From Chromatiales bacterium (GTDB taxonomy: Bacteria > Pseudomonadota > Gammaproteobacteria > Chromatiales > Chromatiaceae): a stretch of DNA of 64,000 nt. A model generated the notes under the pieces. That model was given only the letters and a program-made list of their open reading frames with translations, was not told the DNA's origin and made no database searches. The stretch is from contig JANTHJ010000002.1 of assembly GCA_024762475.1 (NCBI GenBank), forward strand, positions 1 to 64,000, in the 5' to 3' direction. Positions 49,718-60,887 of this stretch are shown piece by piece. Each line of letters begins with the position of its first letter. Position 1 is the first letter of the stretch. Position numbers and translations under genes: made by a program.

Positions 49718-49764
49718 GAGCTGTTTGTATAGAGGTTCTGCGAAGTTATTTTGGAAAGACGCTC

Positions 49765-51204
49765 ATGAAGGCGGAAATCGGCGTCATCGGCCTGGGGGTG
49801 ATGGGGAGCAATATCGCCCTCAACATCGCCGACCACGGCTATCGGGTGGCGGTGTTCAACCATCGGGTAGAAAAGGTCCACCGCTTTCTGGGCGATGCCA
49901 CCGACACGCAGCACTTCATCGGCTGCGAAAGCTATGCCGAGCTGGCCGAGGCGCTGGCCGCGCCGCGCATCGTGCTGATGATGGTCACCGCCGGCTCGGT
50001 GGTGGACCTGGTGATCGAACAGATCCAGCCCCTCCTGCAACCAGGTGACATTCTCATCGATGGCGGCAATTCCTTCTATGAGGACACCGAGCGACGCCTG
50101 GCGACGCTGCGAGAACAGGGCATCCGCTACGTGGGAATGGGTATCTCCGGCGGCGAGGAGGGCGCCCGGCATGGTCCCTCCATCATGCCCGGGGGCGACC
50201 CGGAGGCCTGGCCGGTCATACGTGAGATCTTCCAGGCCATCGCCGCCCGCGCCGAGGACGGCGAACCCTGCTGCCGTTGGGTGGGCAGCGGCGGGGCCGG
50301 TCACTACGTCAAGATGGTGCACAACGGCATCGAATATGGCGATATGCAGCTGATCGCCGAGGCCTGGGACCTGATGCACCGCGGGCTGGGCGTCGCGATG
50401 GATCGGCTCGCCGAGATCTTCTCCCGCTGGAACGCGGGAGTGCTGTCCTCCTATCTGATCGAGATCACCGCTGAGATCCTGCGCATCCGCGACCCGGACG
50501 GCACCCCCCGGGTGCTCAACATCCTGGATGCCGCCGGCCAGAAGGGCACCGGCCGCTGGACCGTGATCGAGGCCCTGCAACTGGGCATTCCCCTGACGCT
50601 TATCGGCGAGGCGGTGTTCGCGCGCGCCCTGTCGGCGCGGCGCGACGAGCGCCTTCTCGCGGCAGAGCGCCTGGAGAGTGAACCGCCGCCTGCCTTCGGG
50701 GGCGACACCGACACTGCAGTGGCAGCCATCCACGATGCGCTATACGCGGCCAAGATCGTCTCCTATGCCCAGGGTTTCATGCAGATGCGGGAGGCCTCCC
50801 GGGCCCACGACTGGCAGCTGGCCTTTGGCGACATTGCCCTGTTGTGGCGGGCCGGTTGCATCATCCGCAGTCGCTTCCTGAACGACATCAAGGCCGCCTA
50901 CGACCGCGACCCGCAGCTGCGCAATCTGCTGCTGGACGAATTCTTCGCGCGCGCCCTGCACCAGGCGGATGCCGGCTGGCGGGAAACGGTGGGCATGGGA
51001 ATTCGACAGCAGATCCCCCTCCCCGCCACTGGCTCGGCCCTGGCGTTCTATGACGGCTATCGCTCGAAGCGTCTGCCCGCCAACCTCCTGCAGGCCCAGC
51101 GCGACTACTTCGGGGCCCACACCTATCGGCGCAGCGACCGGCCCGAGCTCAGCTTCCATACCCACTGGACTGGGGACGGGCACGAGGAAGCGGTGGATGA
51201 TTGA
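49765..51204 (+). CDS. gnd: 6-phosphogluconate dehydrogenase, decarboxylating
   Basis: Oxidises 6-phosphogluconate to ribulose-5-phosphate and CO2 with NADP+. The 479 residues have the N-terminal Rossmann loop [20 protein letters not shown], the catalytic [22 protein letters not shown], and the C-terminal tail [17 protein letters not shown]. First gene of the ten-gene run; overlaps zwf by 8 bp. Confidence 0.97.
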   Translation: MKAEIGVIGLGVMGSNIALNIADHGYRVAVFNHRVEKVHRFLGDATDTQHFIGCESYAELAEALAAPRIVLMMVTAGSVVDLVIEQIQPLLQPGDILIDGGNSFYEDTERRLATLREQGIRYVGMGISGGEEGARHGPSIMPGGDPEAWPVIREIFQAIAARAEDGEPCCRWVGSGGAGHYVKMVHNGIEYGDMQLIAEAWDLMHRGLGVAMDRLAEIFSRWNAGVLSSYLIEITAEILRIRDPDGTPRVLNILDAAGQKGTGRWTVIEALQLGIPLTLIGEAVFARALSARRDERLLAAERLESEPPPAFGGDTDTAVAAIHDALYAAKIVSYAQGFMQMREASRAHDWQLAFGDIALLWRAGCIIRSRFLNDIKAAYDRDPQLRNLLLDEFFARALHQADAGWRETVGMGIRQQIPLPATGSALAFYDGYRSKRLPANLLQAQRDYFGAHTYRRSDRPELSFHTHWTGDGHEEAVDD

Positions 51205-52678
51205 GGACGCCACGCTGATCATCTTCGGTGCCACCGGCAACCTGGCGCAGGTCAAGTTGTTCCCCGCGCTCTATCGCCTGGAGGCCGCCGAATTGCTGCC
51301 CCCGGGCCTGCGCATCCTCTGTAATGGACGGTCCGAATACGACCAGGAGACCTGGCGGGAGCGCGTGGCGGCGGCGATCGACCGACACGGCCGTGCGCCC
51401 CGTGAGCCGCAGGTCTTCGCGCGCTTTGCCGCGCGCATGCACTACCTCCGGGGCGACTTGGCAGACACCACCACTTATCAAGCGCTGCGGGCGGAGGTGA
51501 ACAACGGGCGTCACTCCGCCAATCTCGCCTTCTATCTCGCCCTGCCGCCGCATGCCTATGGCGGGGTGATCGAGCAGCTGGACGCCTGCGGGCTACTGGC
51601 AGAATCCGATGGTCGCTGGCGCCGGGTGGTCATCGAGAAGCCCTTCGGTTCGGACCTGGAAAGTGCACAGAACCTGCAGCGCAGCATCGCCCGCCACCTG
51701 CGGGAACACCAGATCTACCGGATCGATCACTACATGGGCAAGGCCATGGTCCAGAACATCCTGGTCAGCCGCTTTGCCAACCTGCTGTTGGAGCCACTGT
51801 GGAACCGCAACTACATCGAACAGGTGCAGATCACCCGTACCGAGACGCTGGGCGTGGGCCGGCGCGCGGGCTTCTACGAGCAGACCGGGGCGCTGCGCGA
51901 CATGTTGCAGAGCCACCTGATGCAGCTGATGGCACTGATCGCGATGGAGCCGCCGGTCTCGATGCACAGCGAGGATCTGCGCGACGAGAAGGTCAAGGCG
52001 CTCAAATCGGTCCGCCCCATCCATGCCTCGGCGGTTCCCGCCGTCGCCTTTCGCGCCCAGTACGGGCCAGGAGAGACGGACGGTAAGCCCGTTCCGGGAT
52101 ATCTGGAGGAGCCGGGCGTGGATCCGCACAGCGTCACCGAGACCTATGCCGCGCTCAAGCTCTACGTGGACAACTGGCGCTGGCGAGGCGTGCCCTTCTA
52201 TCTGCGTACCGGCAAGCGCATGCCCGAGACGCTGAGCACCATCGCGATCAGCTTCCGCCAGCCACCCAAGCAATTCTTTCGCAGCGCGCATATCGAGCGG
52301 CCGCCGCCCAACTGGCTGATCATGAGCATGGCGCCGGAGGAGTCGCTGCGCATCGAGATTACAGTCAAGGAGCCGGGTATCACCATGGATACCCGGCAGA
52401 TCAGTCTGGACGCCCCTTTCCGTTGCGAGCACCACGAAAAGACAGGGGCCTACGAGGGCCTGCTGCTGGACGTGCTGGAGGGGGACAACTCGCTGTTTCT
52501 GCGCTACGACGAGGTCGAGTGGGCCTGGCGGGTAGTGGACCCGGTGCTGCGCGTCTGGGCCACCGAACGCGACTACATCGCCACCTATCCGGCCGGCAGC
52601 TGGGAGCCGGCCGAGGTCAACCGCATCTTCGACCGCCCCCATCATCACTGGCGCAACCAGCTGGACCCCGAATCATGA
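51197..52678 (+). CDS. zwf: Glucose-6-phosphate 1-dehydrogenase
   Basis: First oxidative pentose phosphate step. The ATG at 51197 overlaps gnd and starts [29 protein letters not shown] with the GATGNLA nucleotide loop; 493 residues. The substrate motif reads [13 protein letters not shown], where the family norm is RIDHYLGKE: the glutamate after the substrate-binding lysine is alanine. [15 protein letters not shown] and the C-terminal [13 protein letters not shown] are normal. Confidence 0.97.
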   Translation: MIEDATLIIFGATGNLAQVKLFPALYRLEAAELLPPGLRILCNGRSEYDQETWRERVAAAIDRHGRAPREPQVFARFAARMHYLRGDLADTTTYQALRAEVNNGRHSANLAFYLALPPHAYGGVIEQLDACGLLAESDGRWRRVVIEKPFGSDLESAQNLQRSIARHLREHQIYRIDHYMGKAMVQNILVSRFANLLLEPLWNRNYIEQVQITRTETLGVGRRAGFYEQTGALRDMLQSHLMQLMALIAMEPPVSMHSEDLRDEKVKALKSVRPIHASAVPAVAFRAQYGPGETDGKPVPGYLEEPGVDPHSVTETYAALKLYVDNWRWRGVPFYLRTGKRMPETLSTIAISFRQPPKQFFRSAHIERPPPNWLIMSMAPEESLRIEITVKEPGITMDTRQISLDAPFRCEHHEKTGAYEGLLLDVLEGDNSLFLRYDEVEWAWRVVDPVLRVWATERDYIATYPAGSWEPAEVNRIFDRPHHHWRNQLDPES

Positions 52679-53343
52679 CCCGCTGGGTGCCCTTGCCGGA
52701 TGCCGCAGCCATCGCCCGCGAGGCCCGCTCTCGTATCCTGGAGGCAGCGGCCGACCGGTCGGATCCCCACCGGTCTTTTTCGCTGGTGCTGGCTGGCGGC
52801 ACTACCCCCCTGGCCACCTATCGCCTGCTGGCCGGCAACGGCATCGCACACCCGGACTGGCACCTGTATTACGGCGACGAGCGCTGCCTGGCGCCGGAAC
52901 ACCCCGAGCGCAACAGTCACATGGTCGAACAGACCGGCCTGCCCGACCTGGTGGGTGGACATCTACCGATACCGGCCGAACTGGGCGCGGAGACCGCGGC
53001 ACTGCGCTATACCGGGCTGATCATGCCGGCGTTGCCGTTCGACATGGTGCTGCTCGGCATGGGTGAGGATGGCCATACCGCGAGCCTGTTTCCAAGCCAG
53101 AGTTGGCCGGAGGCCCCAGTGATTCCGGTACACGATGCGCCCAAACCTCCACCGGAACGGGTCAGTCTCTCGCCGGCCACACTACAGGCCAGCCGCCGCA
53201 TGCTTATCCTGGTGAGTGGCGAGTCCAAGCGCCAGGCGCTACGTGCATGGCGCCGCGGCGCCGACCTGCCGGTGGCCCGGGTCGCGGCCTGTCCGCAGGC
53301 GGTGGTGCTGGTCGAAAGCGCCCTCCTGGAGGAGCCCGCATGA
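52675..53343 (+). CDS. pgl: 6-phosphogluconolactonase
   Basis: Hydrolyses 6-phosphogluconolactone. The 222 residues, from ATG overlapping the zwf stop (ATGA), show the SOL/DevB pattern: [41 protein letters not shown] and [15 protein letters not shown]. Completes the zwf-pgl-gnd branch in one operon. Confidence 0.95.
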   Translation: MTRWVPLPDAAAIAREARSRILEAAADRSDPHRSFSLVLAGGTTPLATYRLLAGNGIAHPDWHLYYGDERCLAPEHPERNSHMVEQTGLPDLVGGHLPIPAELGAETAALRYTGLIMPALPFDMVLLGMGEDGHTASLFPSQSWPEAPVIPVHDAPKPPPERVSLSPATLQASRRMLILVSGESKRQALRAWRRGADLPVARVAACPQAVVLVESALLEEPA

Positions 53344-54281
53344 TCGGCTTTGCGGCGGATATCGGCGGCACCTGGAGTCGCCTGGCCCTGCTCGGGATGT
53401 CCGGAAATGTCCAGGAGGGACGCTACTCCAACGCGGATTTTCCTGATCTCTATCAGGTCATTGCGCAATTCCTGCACGCACAGGGGGTGTCCGGTGACAG
53501 AATTGATGTCATGGTGCTCGCATTGCCCGGCCCGGTGGACGGGGATAGGGTCGCGCTCACCAATATCGACTGGGTTGTGGACCAGCAGGTACTGAGACAT
53601 TGCTATCCGCGGGCGCGGGTTCTGCTGGTAAACGACTTCCAGGCGGCCGCCGTGGGCGCAATCAACGCGGATGACGGCCGCTGGCTGAATCCGCACGCAG
53701 GACCGCCCGTCCCGGGGAACCCGGCCGTGGTGACGGGCGCCGGCACCGGCCTTGGCCTGGCCTGGTTCGCAGATCCGCAGCAGGAGACCCTGCCCCATGC
53801 CACCGAAGGAGGACATAGTGACTTCGCCGCCGTCGACGAGGAACAGCGCGGACTTTGGACCTGGCTGCGGCAGCGCCATGGCCACGTCTCCTGGGAACGG
53901 ATCCTCTCCGGCCCCGGCCTGGGTGATGTACACGCCTTTCTGGCGGGCCGGGGGGAGCATCCGCTCTCTGCGGCGCGGATACAGGAACTGGCGTCGTCCG
54001 GCGATACCCCGGCAGGTCGGGCGATCGAGCTGTTTCTGCGGATCTACGGCAACTGGGCCGGCAACCTGGCGCTCCTGTTTCGCCCCGCCGCGGGCATTCA
54101 CCTGTGCGGGGGCGTCACCGCACACCTGGCCGATTGGTTCGGCACGACCTTTCTCGACGCCTATCTGGCACGGGGCCGAATGCGCCAGGTAGCAGAGCAG
54201 ATACCATTGCGCCTGGTCGACCACCCGGACGTCGGCCTGTCAGGTGCCATCCGGATTGCGAGGAGTCTGGCAACGCCATGA
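53340..54281 (+). CDS. glk: Glucokinase
   Basis: ATP-dependent glucokinase of the Glk family, 313 residues, ATG overlapping the pgl stop. [20 protein letters not shown] is the phosphate-1 loop (usual DIGGTNAR), LLVNDFQAAAVGA holds the catalytic aspartate, and VVTGAGTGLGLAW and HATEGGHSDFAA bind sugar. It supplies glucose-6-phosphate from glucose released by the malQ/GH57/branching enzymes. Confidence 0.94.
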   Translation: MIGFAADIGGTWSRLALLGMSGNVQEGRYSNADFPDLYQVIAQFLHAQGVSGDRIDVMVLALPGPVDGDRVALTNIDWVVDQQVLRHCYPRARVLLVNDFQAAAVGAINADDGRWLNPHAGPPVPGNPAVVTGAGTGLGLAWFADPQQETLPHATEGGHSDFAAVDEEQRGLWTWLRQRHGHVSWERILSGPGLGDVHAFLAGRGEHPLSAARIQELASSGDTPAGRAIELFLRIYGNWAGNLALLFRPAAGIHLCGGVTAHLADWFGTTFLDAYLARGRMRQVAEQIPLRLVDHPDVGLSGAIRIARSLATP

Positions 54282-55576
54282 AAGATCCCGAACAACAGAA
54301 GACACTCTACAAATACTACGTGGAACCCCAGATCGTCAGCGACCTGACCCGCAAGACCCTGGTGCTGGTCCTGGCCGGGGGTGCCGGATCGCGCCTCAAG
54401 AATCTGACCAAGTGGCGCGCCAAGCCCGCGGTTCCCTATGGCGCCAAATACCGGATCATCGACTTCGCTCTGTCCAATTGCATCAATTCGGGCATGCGAC
54501 GCATTGGCGTGCTGACTCAGTACAAGTCGCATTCGCTGATCCGCCACCTGCAGCGTGCCTGGTCCTTCATGCGCCCGGAGATCGGCGAATTCGTCGAGAT
54601 CATCCCGGCCCAGCAGCGGTTGCGCCAGGAGTGGTACCAGGGCACGGCCGATGCCATCTACCAGAACATGGACATCATCTACCGGCACAATCCGGAATAT
54701 ATCCTGATCCTGGGCGGTGACCATATCTACACCATGGACTACAGCAAAATGCTGCGGCGTCATGTGGAGGCCGGCGCCGATATCACCGTTGGCTGCATCG
54801 AGGTGCCGCGCGAGGAGGCCAGCGCCTTTGGTGTAATGTCGGTGGACGAGAAACTGGAGATCACCCACTTCACCGAGAAACCGACAAACCCGGAGCCCAT
54901 GCCCGACAAGCCGCAGTATGCACTGGCCTCCATGGGGATCTATATCTTTTCCATGGGCTATCTCGCCGAGGCGCTGCTGCAGGATGCCGAGGATGAGACA
55001 TCCGAACACGATTTCGGCAAGAACATCATTCCTTCCGCCATTGAGAACGCCAAGGCGGTGGCTTACCCCTTCCTCGACGACAAAGGCGAGCCCGCCTATT
55101 GGCGCGACGTGGGCTCGCTCTATTCCTACTGGAAGGCCAATATAGAGCTGTGCGACATCGAGCCGGAACTCAACCTCTACCGGCGCGACTGGCCCATATG
55201 GACCTACCAGTCCCAGAGTCCCCCGGCCAAGTTCGCCTTCGACGACGAAGGCCGACGCGGCATGGCAGTGGACTCACTCACTGCCGGGGGCTGCATCATC
55301 TCGGGCGCCCTGGTGCGCCACTCGGTCATTGGTTTCAATACCACCATCGAGACCGGCAGCCGTATCGAGGACAGCGTGGTCCTGCCCAAGGTCAGCATTG
55401 GCAAGAACTGCACCATAAAACGGGCCATCATCGACAAGGGCACCCTGATCCCGGACGGATTCGAGGTGGGTATAGACCTCGAGAAGGACCGGCAGCGTTT
55501 CCTGGTCACCGAGGAAGGAATCGTCCTGGTGACCCCCGGACAGATGGGCCAACGCCTCCACTTCGAACGCGAATGA
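54278..55576 (+). CDS. glgC: Glucose-1-phosphate adenylyltransferase
   Basis: Makes ADP-glucose, the control step of glycogen synthesis. The 432 residues start MKDPEQQKTLYKYYVEPQ. LVLVLAGGAGSRLKNLTKWRAKPAVPYGAKYRIIDFALSNC is the nucleotide/regulatory site region; GGDHIYTMDY holds the catalytic aspartate, and FTEKP and WRDVGSLYSYWKAN bind glucose-1-phosphate. A C-terminal left-handed beta helix follows. Overlaps glk by 4 bp. Confidence 0.97.
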   Translation: MKDPEQQKTLYKYYVEPQIVSDLTRKTLVLVLAGGAGSRLKNLTKWRAKPAVPYGAKYRIIDFALSNCINSGMRRIGVLTQYKSHSLIRHLQRAWSFMRPEIGEFVEIIPAQQRLRQEWYQGTADAIYQNMDIIYRHNPEYILILGGDHIYTMDYSKMLRRHVEAGADITVGCIEVPREEASAFGVMSVDEKLEITHFTEKPTNPEPMPDKPQYALASMGIYIFSMGYLAEALLQDAEDETSEHDFGKNIIPSAIENAKAVAYPFLDDKGEPAYWRDVGSLYSYWKANIELCDIEPELNLYRRDWPIWTYQSQSPPAKFAFDDEGRRGMAVDSLTAGGCIISGALVRHSVIGFNTTIETGSRIEDSVVLPKVSIGKNCTIKRAIIDKGTLIPDGFEVGIDLEKDRQRFLVTEEGIVLVTPGQMGQRLHFERE

Positions 55577-55583
55577 TCATGCC

Positions 55584-57299
55584 ATGAGCCAACCACGCCT
55601 CAAGTTCGTTCTCTGCTGGCACATGCACCAGCCCTGGTACCGCGAGACCCTCAAAGGCGACTTCAGCCTGCCCTGGGTCTATCTGCATGCGCTGAAGGAC
55701 TACAGCGATATGGCGGCGCACCTCGAACGCCATCCTCAGATGCGTGCGGTGGTGAACTTCACCCCGGTGCTGCTGGAGCAGCTGGAGGACTACGCACAGC
55801 AGCTGCGTGACTGGCTCTACAGCGGCCAGCGCATGGCCGACCCGCTGCTCAACTATCTCGCCGGGGCACAGCCGCTGCCATGCGAGGCCAGCGAGCGTGA
55901 GGCCCTGTTCCGTGCCTGCCTGCGGGCCCACGCACCGCACATGATCGACCCGTTCCCCGCGTTTCGCGCCCTGCTCGAGCCGCTGGGATATCCCGACATC
56001 CCCAGCGATACGCCCCGCCTGCTCGACTACCTCAACGACCAGTATCTGCTGGACCTGCTGACCTGGTACCACCTGGCTTGGCTCGGCCACTCCCTGCGCG
56101 ACAGGCCCGTGGTAAAGACCCTGATGGACAAGGGGCGGCAGTTCCATCCGACCGACCGCCGTGCCCTGCTACAGCTGTTCGCCGAGGTGATCGCGGATAT
56201 TCCGGCGCGCTACCGGGCCCTGGCCGAGAAGGGCCAGATAGAGATTTCGATGACCCCTTACAGCCATCCCATCGTGCCACTGCTGCTGGACTTCAACAGT
56301 GCCCGCTGCGCCTTGCCCGGCTGTCGCCTGCCCAGCCATTCCGGCTACCCCGGCGGCGAAAAGCGCGCCTGGTGGCAGATGCAGCACGGGCTGGAGGTGT
56401 TCGAGCGCTTCTTCGGCCTCCGACCGCGCGGCGTGTGGCTTTCCGAAGGCGCGGTGAGCGAGGAGGCAGTGGCCCTGCTGCCCCAGTTCGGCATCGACTG
56501 GACGGCCTCTGGCGAGGGCGTCTGGCACAACAGCCGCTCGGTATCGGAACTCCCCCACAACACACCGGACACGCGCCAGGACCTGTTCTCGCCCCACCAG
56601 CTGCCGGAGATTCCCACGCGGCTGTTCTTCCGCGACGACGGCCTGGCCGACCTGATCGGCTTCGAATACCAGCACTGGCATGCAGACGATGCGGTGGCCG
56701 ACTTCATGCGTCACCTGCACAATATCCGTGACTTCCTCGGCGACAAGGTGAAGGAACACGTGGTCACCGTCATACTCGATGGCGAGAACGCCTGGGAATA
56801 CTACCCGGATAACGCCTGGCACTTTCTCGACAGGCTCTATACCCAACTCACCGAGTCTTCCCTGATCGAGGCGACCACCTTCAGCGACGCCCTTGCGCGC
56901 AGCCGGGCTGTTTCCCTGCCCGAGCTGTGCCCCGGCAGCTGGGTATATGGCTCGTTTTCCACCTGGATCGGAGAGGATGACAAGAACCGCGCCTGGGATC
57001 TGCTGGTGGAGGCCAAGTTGGCCTACGACAAGGTGGTCGCCAGCGGGTGCCTGAACGCCGAGCAGCGGCGTGAGGCAGAGCTCCAGCTGGCGGTGTGCGA
57101 GGGATCGGACTGGTTCTGGTGGTTCGGCGACTACAATCCCTCCGACAGCGTGCAGGCCTTCGACCGCCTCTATCGTCAGCAGCTGCATCATCTCTACGAA
57201 CTGCTCGACCTGGTGCCCCCGGCGGCGCTGGAGCAACCCATCTCCCTGGGCGGGGGGCACGCCGCCAACGCCGGCACCATGCGCCGTGGCCATGAGTGA
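55584..57299 (+). CDS. GH57 family alpha-glucan-acting enzyme
   Basis: A 571-residue glycoside hydrolase family 57 protein. HMHQP is at 13-17; the nucleophile is E288 in GVWLSEGAVSEEA and the likely acid/base lies in ILDGENAWEYYP (about 399). Members are amylases, 4-alpha-glucanotransferases or branching enzymes. The lack of a signal peptide and the place between glgC and malQ point to cytoplasmic glycogen or maltodextrin processing; the exact activity cannot be read from sequence. It overlaps malQ by 8 bp. Confidence 0.92.
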   Translation: MSQPRLKFVLCWHMHQPWYRETLKGDFSLPWVYLHALKDYSDMAAHLERHPQMRAVVNFTPVLLEQLEDYAQQLRDWLYSGQRMADPLLNYLAGAQPLPCEASEREALFRACLRAHAPHMIDPFPAFRALLEPLGYPDIPSDTPRLLDYLNDQYLLDLLTWYHLAWLGHSLRDRPVVKTLMDKGRQFHPTDRRALLQLFAEVIADIPARYRALAEKGQIEISMTPYSHPIVPLLLDFNSARCALPGCRLPSHSGYPGGEKRAWWQMQHGLEVFERFFGLRPRGVWLSEGAVSEEAVALLPQFGIDWTASGEGVWHNSRSVSELPHNTPDTRQDLFSPHQLPEIPTRLFFRDDGLADLIGFEYQHWHADDAVADFMRHLHNIRDFLGDKVKEHVVTVILDGENAWEYYPDNAWHFLDRLYTQLTESSLIEATTFSDALARSRAVSLPELCPGSWVYGSFSTWIGEDDKNRAWDLLVEAKLAYDKVVASGCLNAEQRREAELQLAVCEGSDWFWWFGDYNPSDSVQAFDRLYRQQLHHLYELLDLVPPAALEQPISLGGGHAANAGTMRRGHE

Positions 57300-58698
57300 A
57301 ACCCCCGAGGGCGCTGCCGAGGCGCCAGCCTGCGTAACGACCGGCCCCCTCGGGCGACGCCAGGCCGGCATCCTGCTGCATCCCACCTCCTTGCCGTCGG
57401 GCTGCCTGGACCGGGACGTGGAGCGCTGGTTGGATACGCTCTGTGCCGCGGGCGTCGGCGTGTGGCAGATGTTGCCCCTGGGCATCCCCGACCACACCGG
57501 CTCGCCCTACCAGAGCTGCTCGGCCTTCGCGGCAAACCCGGACCTGCTCACCGATGCCACCGACCTGCCGCTGGCAGCCCTATCCTTTGAGGCATTCACG
57601 CAACGCGAGGCGGCCTGGCTGCAGGACTTTGCCCGCTTCCGCGCCCTCAAGGCGATGTTTGGAGACGCTCCCTGGCAGGACTGGCCCGCGCCCTACCGGG
57701 ACCGGGATCCGCAGGCCCTGCGCACGCTCGACCGCGAACAGGGGGGGCGCATCGCCGAAGAGATCGATCAGCAATTCCTGCTCGAGCGACGCTGGATGGC
57801 CATACGCAACGAATGCCGTCGGCGCGGCCTCTACCTGTTCGGCGACATGCCCATCTTCGTCGCCCTCGACAGCGCCGAGGTCTGGTCCTATCGGGAGCAG
57901 TTCCTGCTCGACCAACAGGGGCGACCCACCTACGTCGCGGGCGTCCCTCCCGACTACTTCTCGGCGACCGGCCAGCGTTGGGGCAACCCGCACTACGACT
58001 GGCAGGCCATGCAGGCGGACGGCTTTCGCTGGTGGCACGCACGCATGCGCCGTGCGTTGGACTGGTTCGACATTGTGCGCCTGGACCATTTCCGCGGGCT
58101 GGTAGCGACCTGGATGGTGCCGGCCGACAGCGAGACCGCGGCCGAAGGGTTCTGGCAGGCCGTGCCGGGCGAGGCGTTGCTGGAGGCCCTGCACGACGAG
58201 TTTCCCGAATTGCCCATCGTGGCCGAAGACCTGGGGGTGATCACACCCGAGGTGACGGCCCTGCGCAAGCAGTTTGGCTTACCCGGCATGGCCGTGCTGC
58301 AGTTCGCCTTCGACGCCTTCGAGGACAATCCTCACAAGCCGGCCAATATCACGCCCGACACCGTGGTCTACACCGGTACCCACGACAACAACACCCTGCG
58401 GGGCTGGTTCGCCGAGTTGGACGAGGGCGCGCGCCGCTTCGTCTACCAGTTGCTGCAGGGAGACCCGGCGGAAGACGTGGTGGACCTGATCACACGGCGT
58501 ACACTGGAGACCCGCGCCTGTCTGGCGGTCGTGCCCCTGCAGGACATGCTGGGACTGGATGCGAGTGCACGCATGAACACGCCCGGCACGGCCGAGGGCA
58601 ACTGGCGCTGGCGCTTTGCCTGGCCCGATATCGACCAGGAGCGGCTGGCCTGGCTGAAAGAACAATTGCAAGCCACGGAGCGTCTGCATGACTGTTGA
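57292..58698 (+). CDS. malQ: 4-alpha-glucanotransferase (amylomaltase)
   Basis: GH77 enzyme that disproportionates maltodextrins. The ATG at 57292 gives 468 residues. [16 protein letters not shown] opens the barrel, [18 protein letters not shown] follows, the nucleophile is D265 in VRLDHFRGL, the acid/base is in [14 protein letters not shown], and [10 protein letters not shown] holds the third carboxylate. It overlaps glgB by 11 bp. Confidence 0.96.
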   Translation: MSETPEGAAEAPACVTTGPLGRRQAGILLHPTSLPSGCLDRDVERWLDTLCAAGVGVWQMLPLGIPDHTGSPYQSCSAFAANPDLLTDATDLPLAALSFEAFTQREAAWLQDFARFRALKAMFGDAPWQDWPAPYRDRDPQALRTLDREQGGRIAEEIDQQFLLERRWMAIRNECRRRGLYLFGDMPIFVALDSAEVWSYREQFLLDQQGRPTYVAGVPPDYFSATGQRWGNPHYDWQAMQADGFRWWHARMRRALDWFDIVRLDHFRGLVATWMVPADSETAAEGFWQAVPGEALLEALHDEFPELPIVAEDLGVITPEVTALRKQFGLPGMAVLQFAFDAFEDNPHKPANITPDTVVYTGTHDNNTLRGWFAELDEGARRFVYQLLQGDPAEDVVDLITRRTLETRACLAVVPLQDMLGLDASARMNTPGTAEGNWRWRFAWPDIDQERLAWLKEQLQATERLHDC

Positions 58699-60871
58699 AC
58701 CCGTTCAAGACCAACTGTTGCAACAACTACAGCAGGGGCGACTGCACGACCCCTTTCTGGTGCTGGGGCGCCATTCCCTGCGCGGCGGAGAGGTGGTGCG
58801 TGCAGTCCTGCCGCAGGCCCGCCGTGCCTTCCTTGGAGATCTGGGGGAGATGCAGCGCGTGCCGCGCACCGATATCTTCGAATATCACCTCACCCCGGAA
58901 GAGCGCGCCCAGCTGCCATCCCACTACCGGGTGGCCTGGCTGGAGGGCGCGGACGACCAGCGCCACGAGGCCATCAGTCCCTACAGCTTCGGGCCCCAGC
59001 TGGGTGATGGCGATCTGCACCTGTTCGGCGAGGGCCGCCACCACCATGCCTACCGCTTCCTCGGCGCCCACCTGCACCAGGTCGATGGCATCGAGGGCGT
59101 CCGCTTTGCGGTCTGGGCCCCCGCGGCCCGACGAGTCAGCGTGGTGGGAGACTTCAACGGCTGGCACGGCCTGCGCCACCCCATGCGCTCGCGTGGAGGT
59201 GGGGGCGTGTGGGAGCTGTTCATACCGGGGCTGCAGGCGGGCGATCTGTACAAATTCGAGATCGTCGGGCCGGCCGGCCAGCTGGTGCTCAAGACCGACC
59301 CCTATGCGCGGCAGATGGCCCTGCGCCCCGACACCGCCTGCAAGGTGGCAGGGGGACTGGCCTTCCAATGGCAGGACCACGACTGGCTGCAGGCCCGTGA
59401 ACGCTCGGACTGGCAGCACCAGCCCCAGTCGATCTACGAGGTGCATCTGGGCTCGTGGCGACGGGACACCGATGGCGGCTTTCTCGACTACCGGGAGATC
59501 GCCGATCGGCTGGTCCCCTACGTGCTGGACATGGAGTTCACCCATGTGGAACTGATGCCGGTGATGGAGCACCCCCTGGACGAGTCCTGGGGCTACCAGG
59601 TGAGCGGCTACTATGCGCCCACTGCGCGGCATGGCACGCCGGACGACCTGCGCTACCTGATCGACCTGTGCCATCGCAACGGCATCGGCGTGATCCTGGA
59701 CTGGGTGCCGGGGCACTTCCCGCGGGACGAATTCGCCCTGGCCCGCTTCCTGGGCGAACCCCTGTACGAGCATCCTGACCCCCGACGTGGCGAACACCGC
59801 GACTGGGGCACATTGATTTTCGACTATGGGCGCAACGAGGTCCGCAACTTCCTGCTCGCCAACGCGGTGTACTGGATGGAGGAATTCCATGCCGATGGCC
59901 TGCGTGTCGATGCCGTGGCCTCCATGATCTATCTCGACTACTCGCGCGATCCTGGCGACTGGGTACCGAATATCCACGGCGGGCGCGAGAACCTGGAGGC
60001 CATCGCCTTTCTGCGCGAGACCAACGAAGTCCTGCACGGACGCTTTCCCGGCGGCCTGAGTATCGCCGAAGAGTCCACTGCCTGGCCCATGGTCTCGCGC
60101 CCCACCTGGATGGGCGGCCTGGGCTTCAGCATGAAGTGGAACATGGGCTGGATGAATGACACGCTCTCTTACATGAAGCTCGATCCCGTGCACCGGCGCT
60201 ATCATCACGACCGACTCACCTTCGGCCAGCTGTATGCCTACACCGAGAACTTCGTGCTTCCCCTGTCGCACGATGAGGTGGTGCACATGAAGGGCAGCCT
60301 GCTCGGGCGCATGCCCGGCGACGACTGGCAGAAATTCGCCAACCTGCGCCTGCTGCTCTCCTGGCAGACAGTGCACCCGGGCAAGAAGCTGCTGTTCATG
60401 GGCGGTGAGATCGCCCAGCGGGACGAATGGGACCAGTCCCGCGAGCTCGACTGGGCACTGCTCGAGCACGAACCCCATCGCGGGGTGCAGGCAATGGTCC
60501 GTGATCTCAACCTTCTCTACGCCCAGTACCCGGCCCTGCATCGCCACGACTTCGAGCAGCAGGGCTTCGAATGGCTGGACTGCGATGACGCGGAGCACTC
60601 GGTGCTCTCATTACTGAGACAGGGGGACGGTCAAACCCTGATATGTGTGCTGAATTTCACGCCGGTAGTACGCGAAGATTACCGGGTGCCCCTGCCTTTG
60701 CCCGGTCACTACCACGAGATCTTCAACTCAGACTCTGCCCATTACGGCGGTACCAATCTGGGCAACGGCTCGGTTCAGGCAGAGGCGAGACCCTGGAAGG
60801 GTCGCGATTGGTCCGCCACCATGACTCTTCCGCCACTGGGCATGCTGGTGCTTGAACCCGATTTCTCCTGA
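58688..60871 (+). CDS. glgB: 1,4-alpha-glucan branching enzyme
   Basis: GH13 enzyme that makes alpha-1,6 branches in glycogen. The 727 residues comprise an N-terminal N1 domain (about 15-105), a CBM48 domain (about 120-220, [23 protein letters not shown]), the catalytic barrel with nucleophile in [10 protein letters not shown], acid/base in [10 protein letters not shown] and [14 protein letters not shown], then a C-terminal beta domain ending [14 protein letters not shown]. Confidence 0.98.
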   Translation: MTVEPVQDQLLQQLQQGRLHDPFLVLGRHSLRGGEVVRAVLPQARRAFLGDLGEMQRVPRTDIFEYHLTPEERAQLPSHYRVAWLEGADDQRHEAISPYSFGPQLGDGDLHLFGEGRHHHAYRFLGAHLHQVDGIEGVRFAVWAPAARRVSVVGDFNGWHGLRHPMRSRGGGGVWELFIPGLQAGDLYKFEIVGPAGQLVLKTDPYARQMALRPDTACKVAGGLAFQWQDHDWLQARERSDWQHQPQSIYEVHLGSWRRDTDGGFLDYREIADRLVPYVLDMEFTHVELMPVMEHPLDESWGYQVSGYYAPTARHGTPDDLRYLIDLCHRNGIGVILDWVPGHFPRDEFALARFLGEPLYEHPDPRRGEHRDWGTLIFDYGRNEVRNFLLANAVYWMEEFHADGLRVDAVASMIYLDYSRDPGDWVPNIHGGRENLEAIAFLRETNEVLHGRFPGGLSIAEESTAWPMVSRPTWMGGLGFSMKWNMGWMNDTLSYMKLDPVHRRYHHDRLTFGQLYAYTENFVLPLSHDEVVHMKGSLLGRMPGDDWQKFANLRLLLSWQTVHPGKKLLFMGGEIAQRDEWDQSRELDWALLEHEPHRGVQAMVRDLNLLYAQYPALHRHDFEQQGFEWLDCDDAEHSVLSLLRQGDGQTLICVLNFTPVVREDYRVPLPLPGHYHEIFNSDSAHYGGTNLGNGSVQAEARPWKGRDWSATMTLPPLGMLVLEPDFS

Positions 60872-60887
60872 TCCGTCCTCCGTAGAC

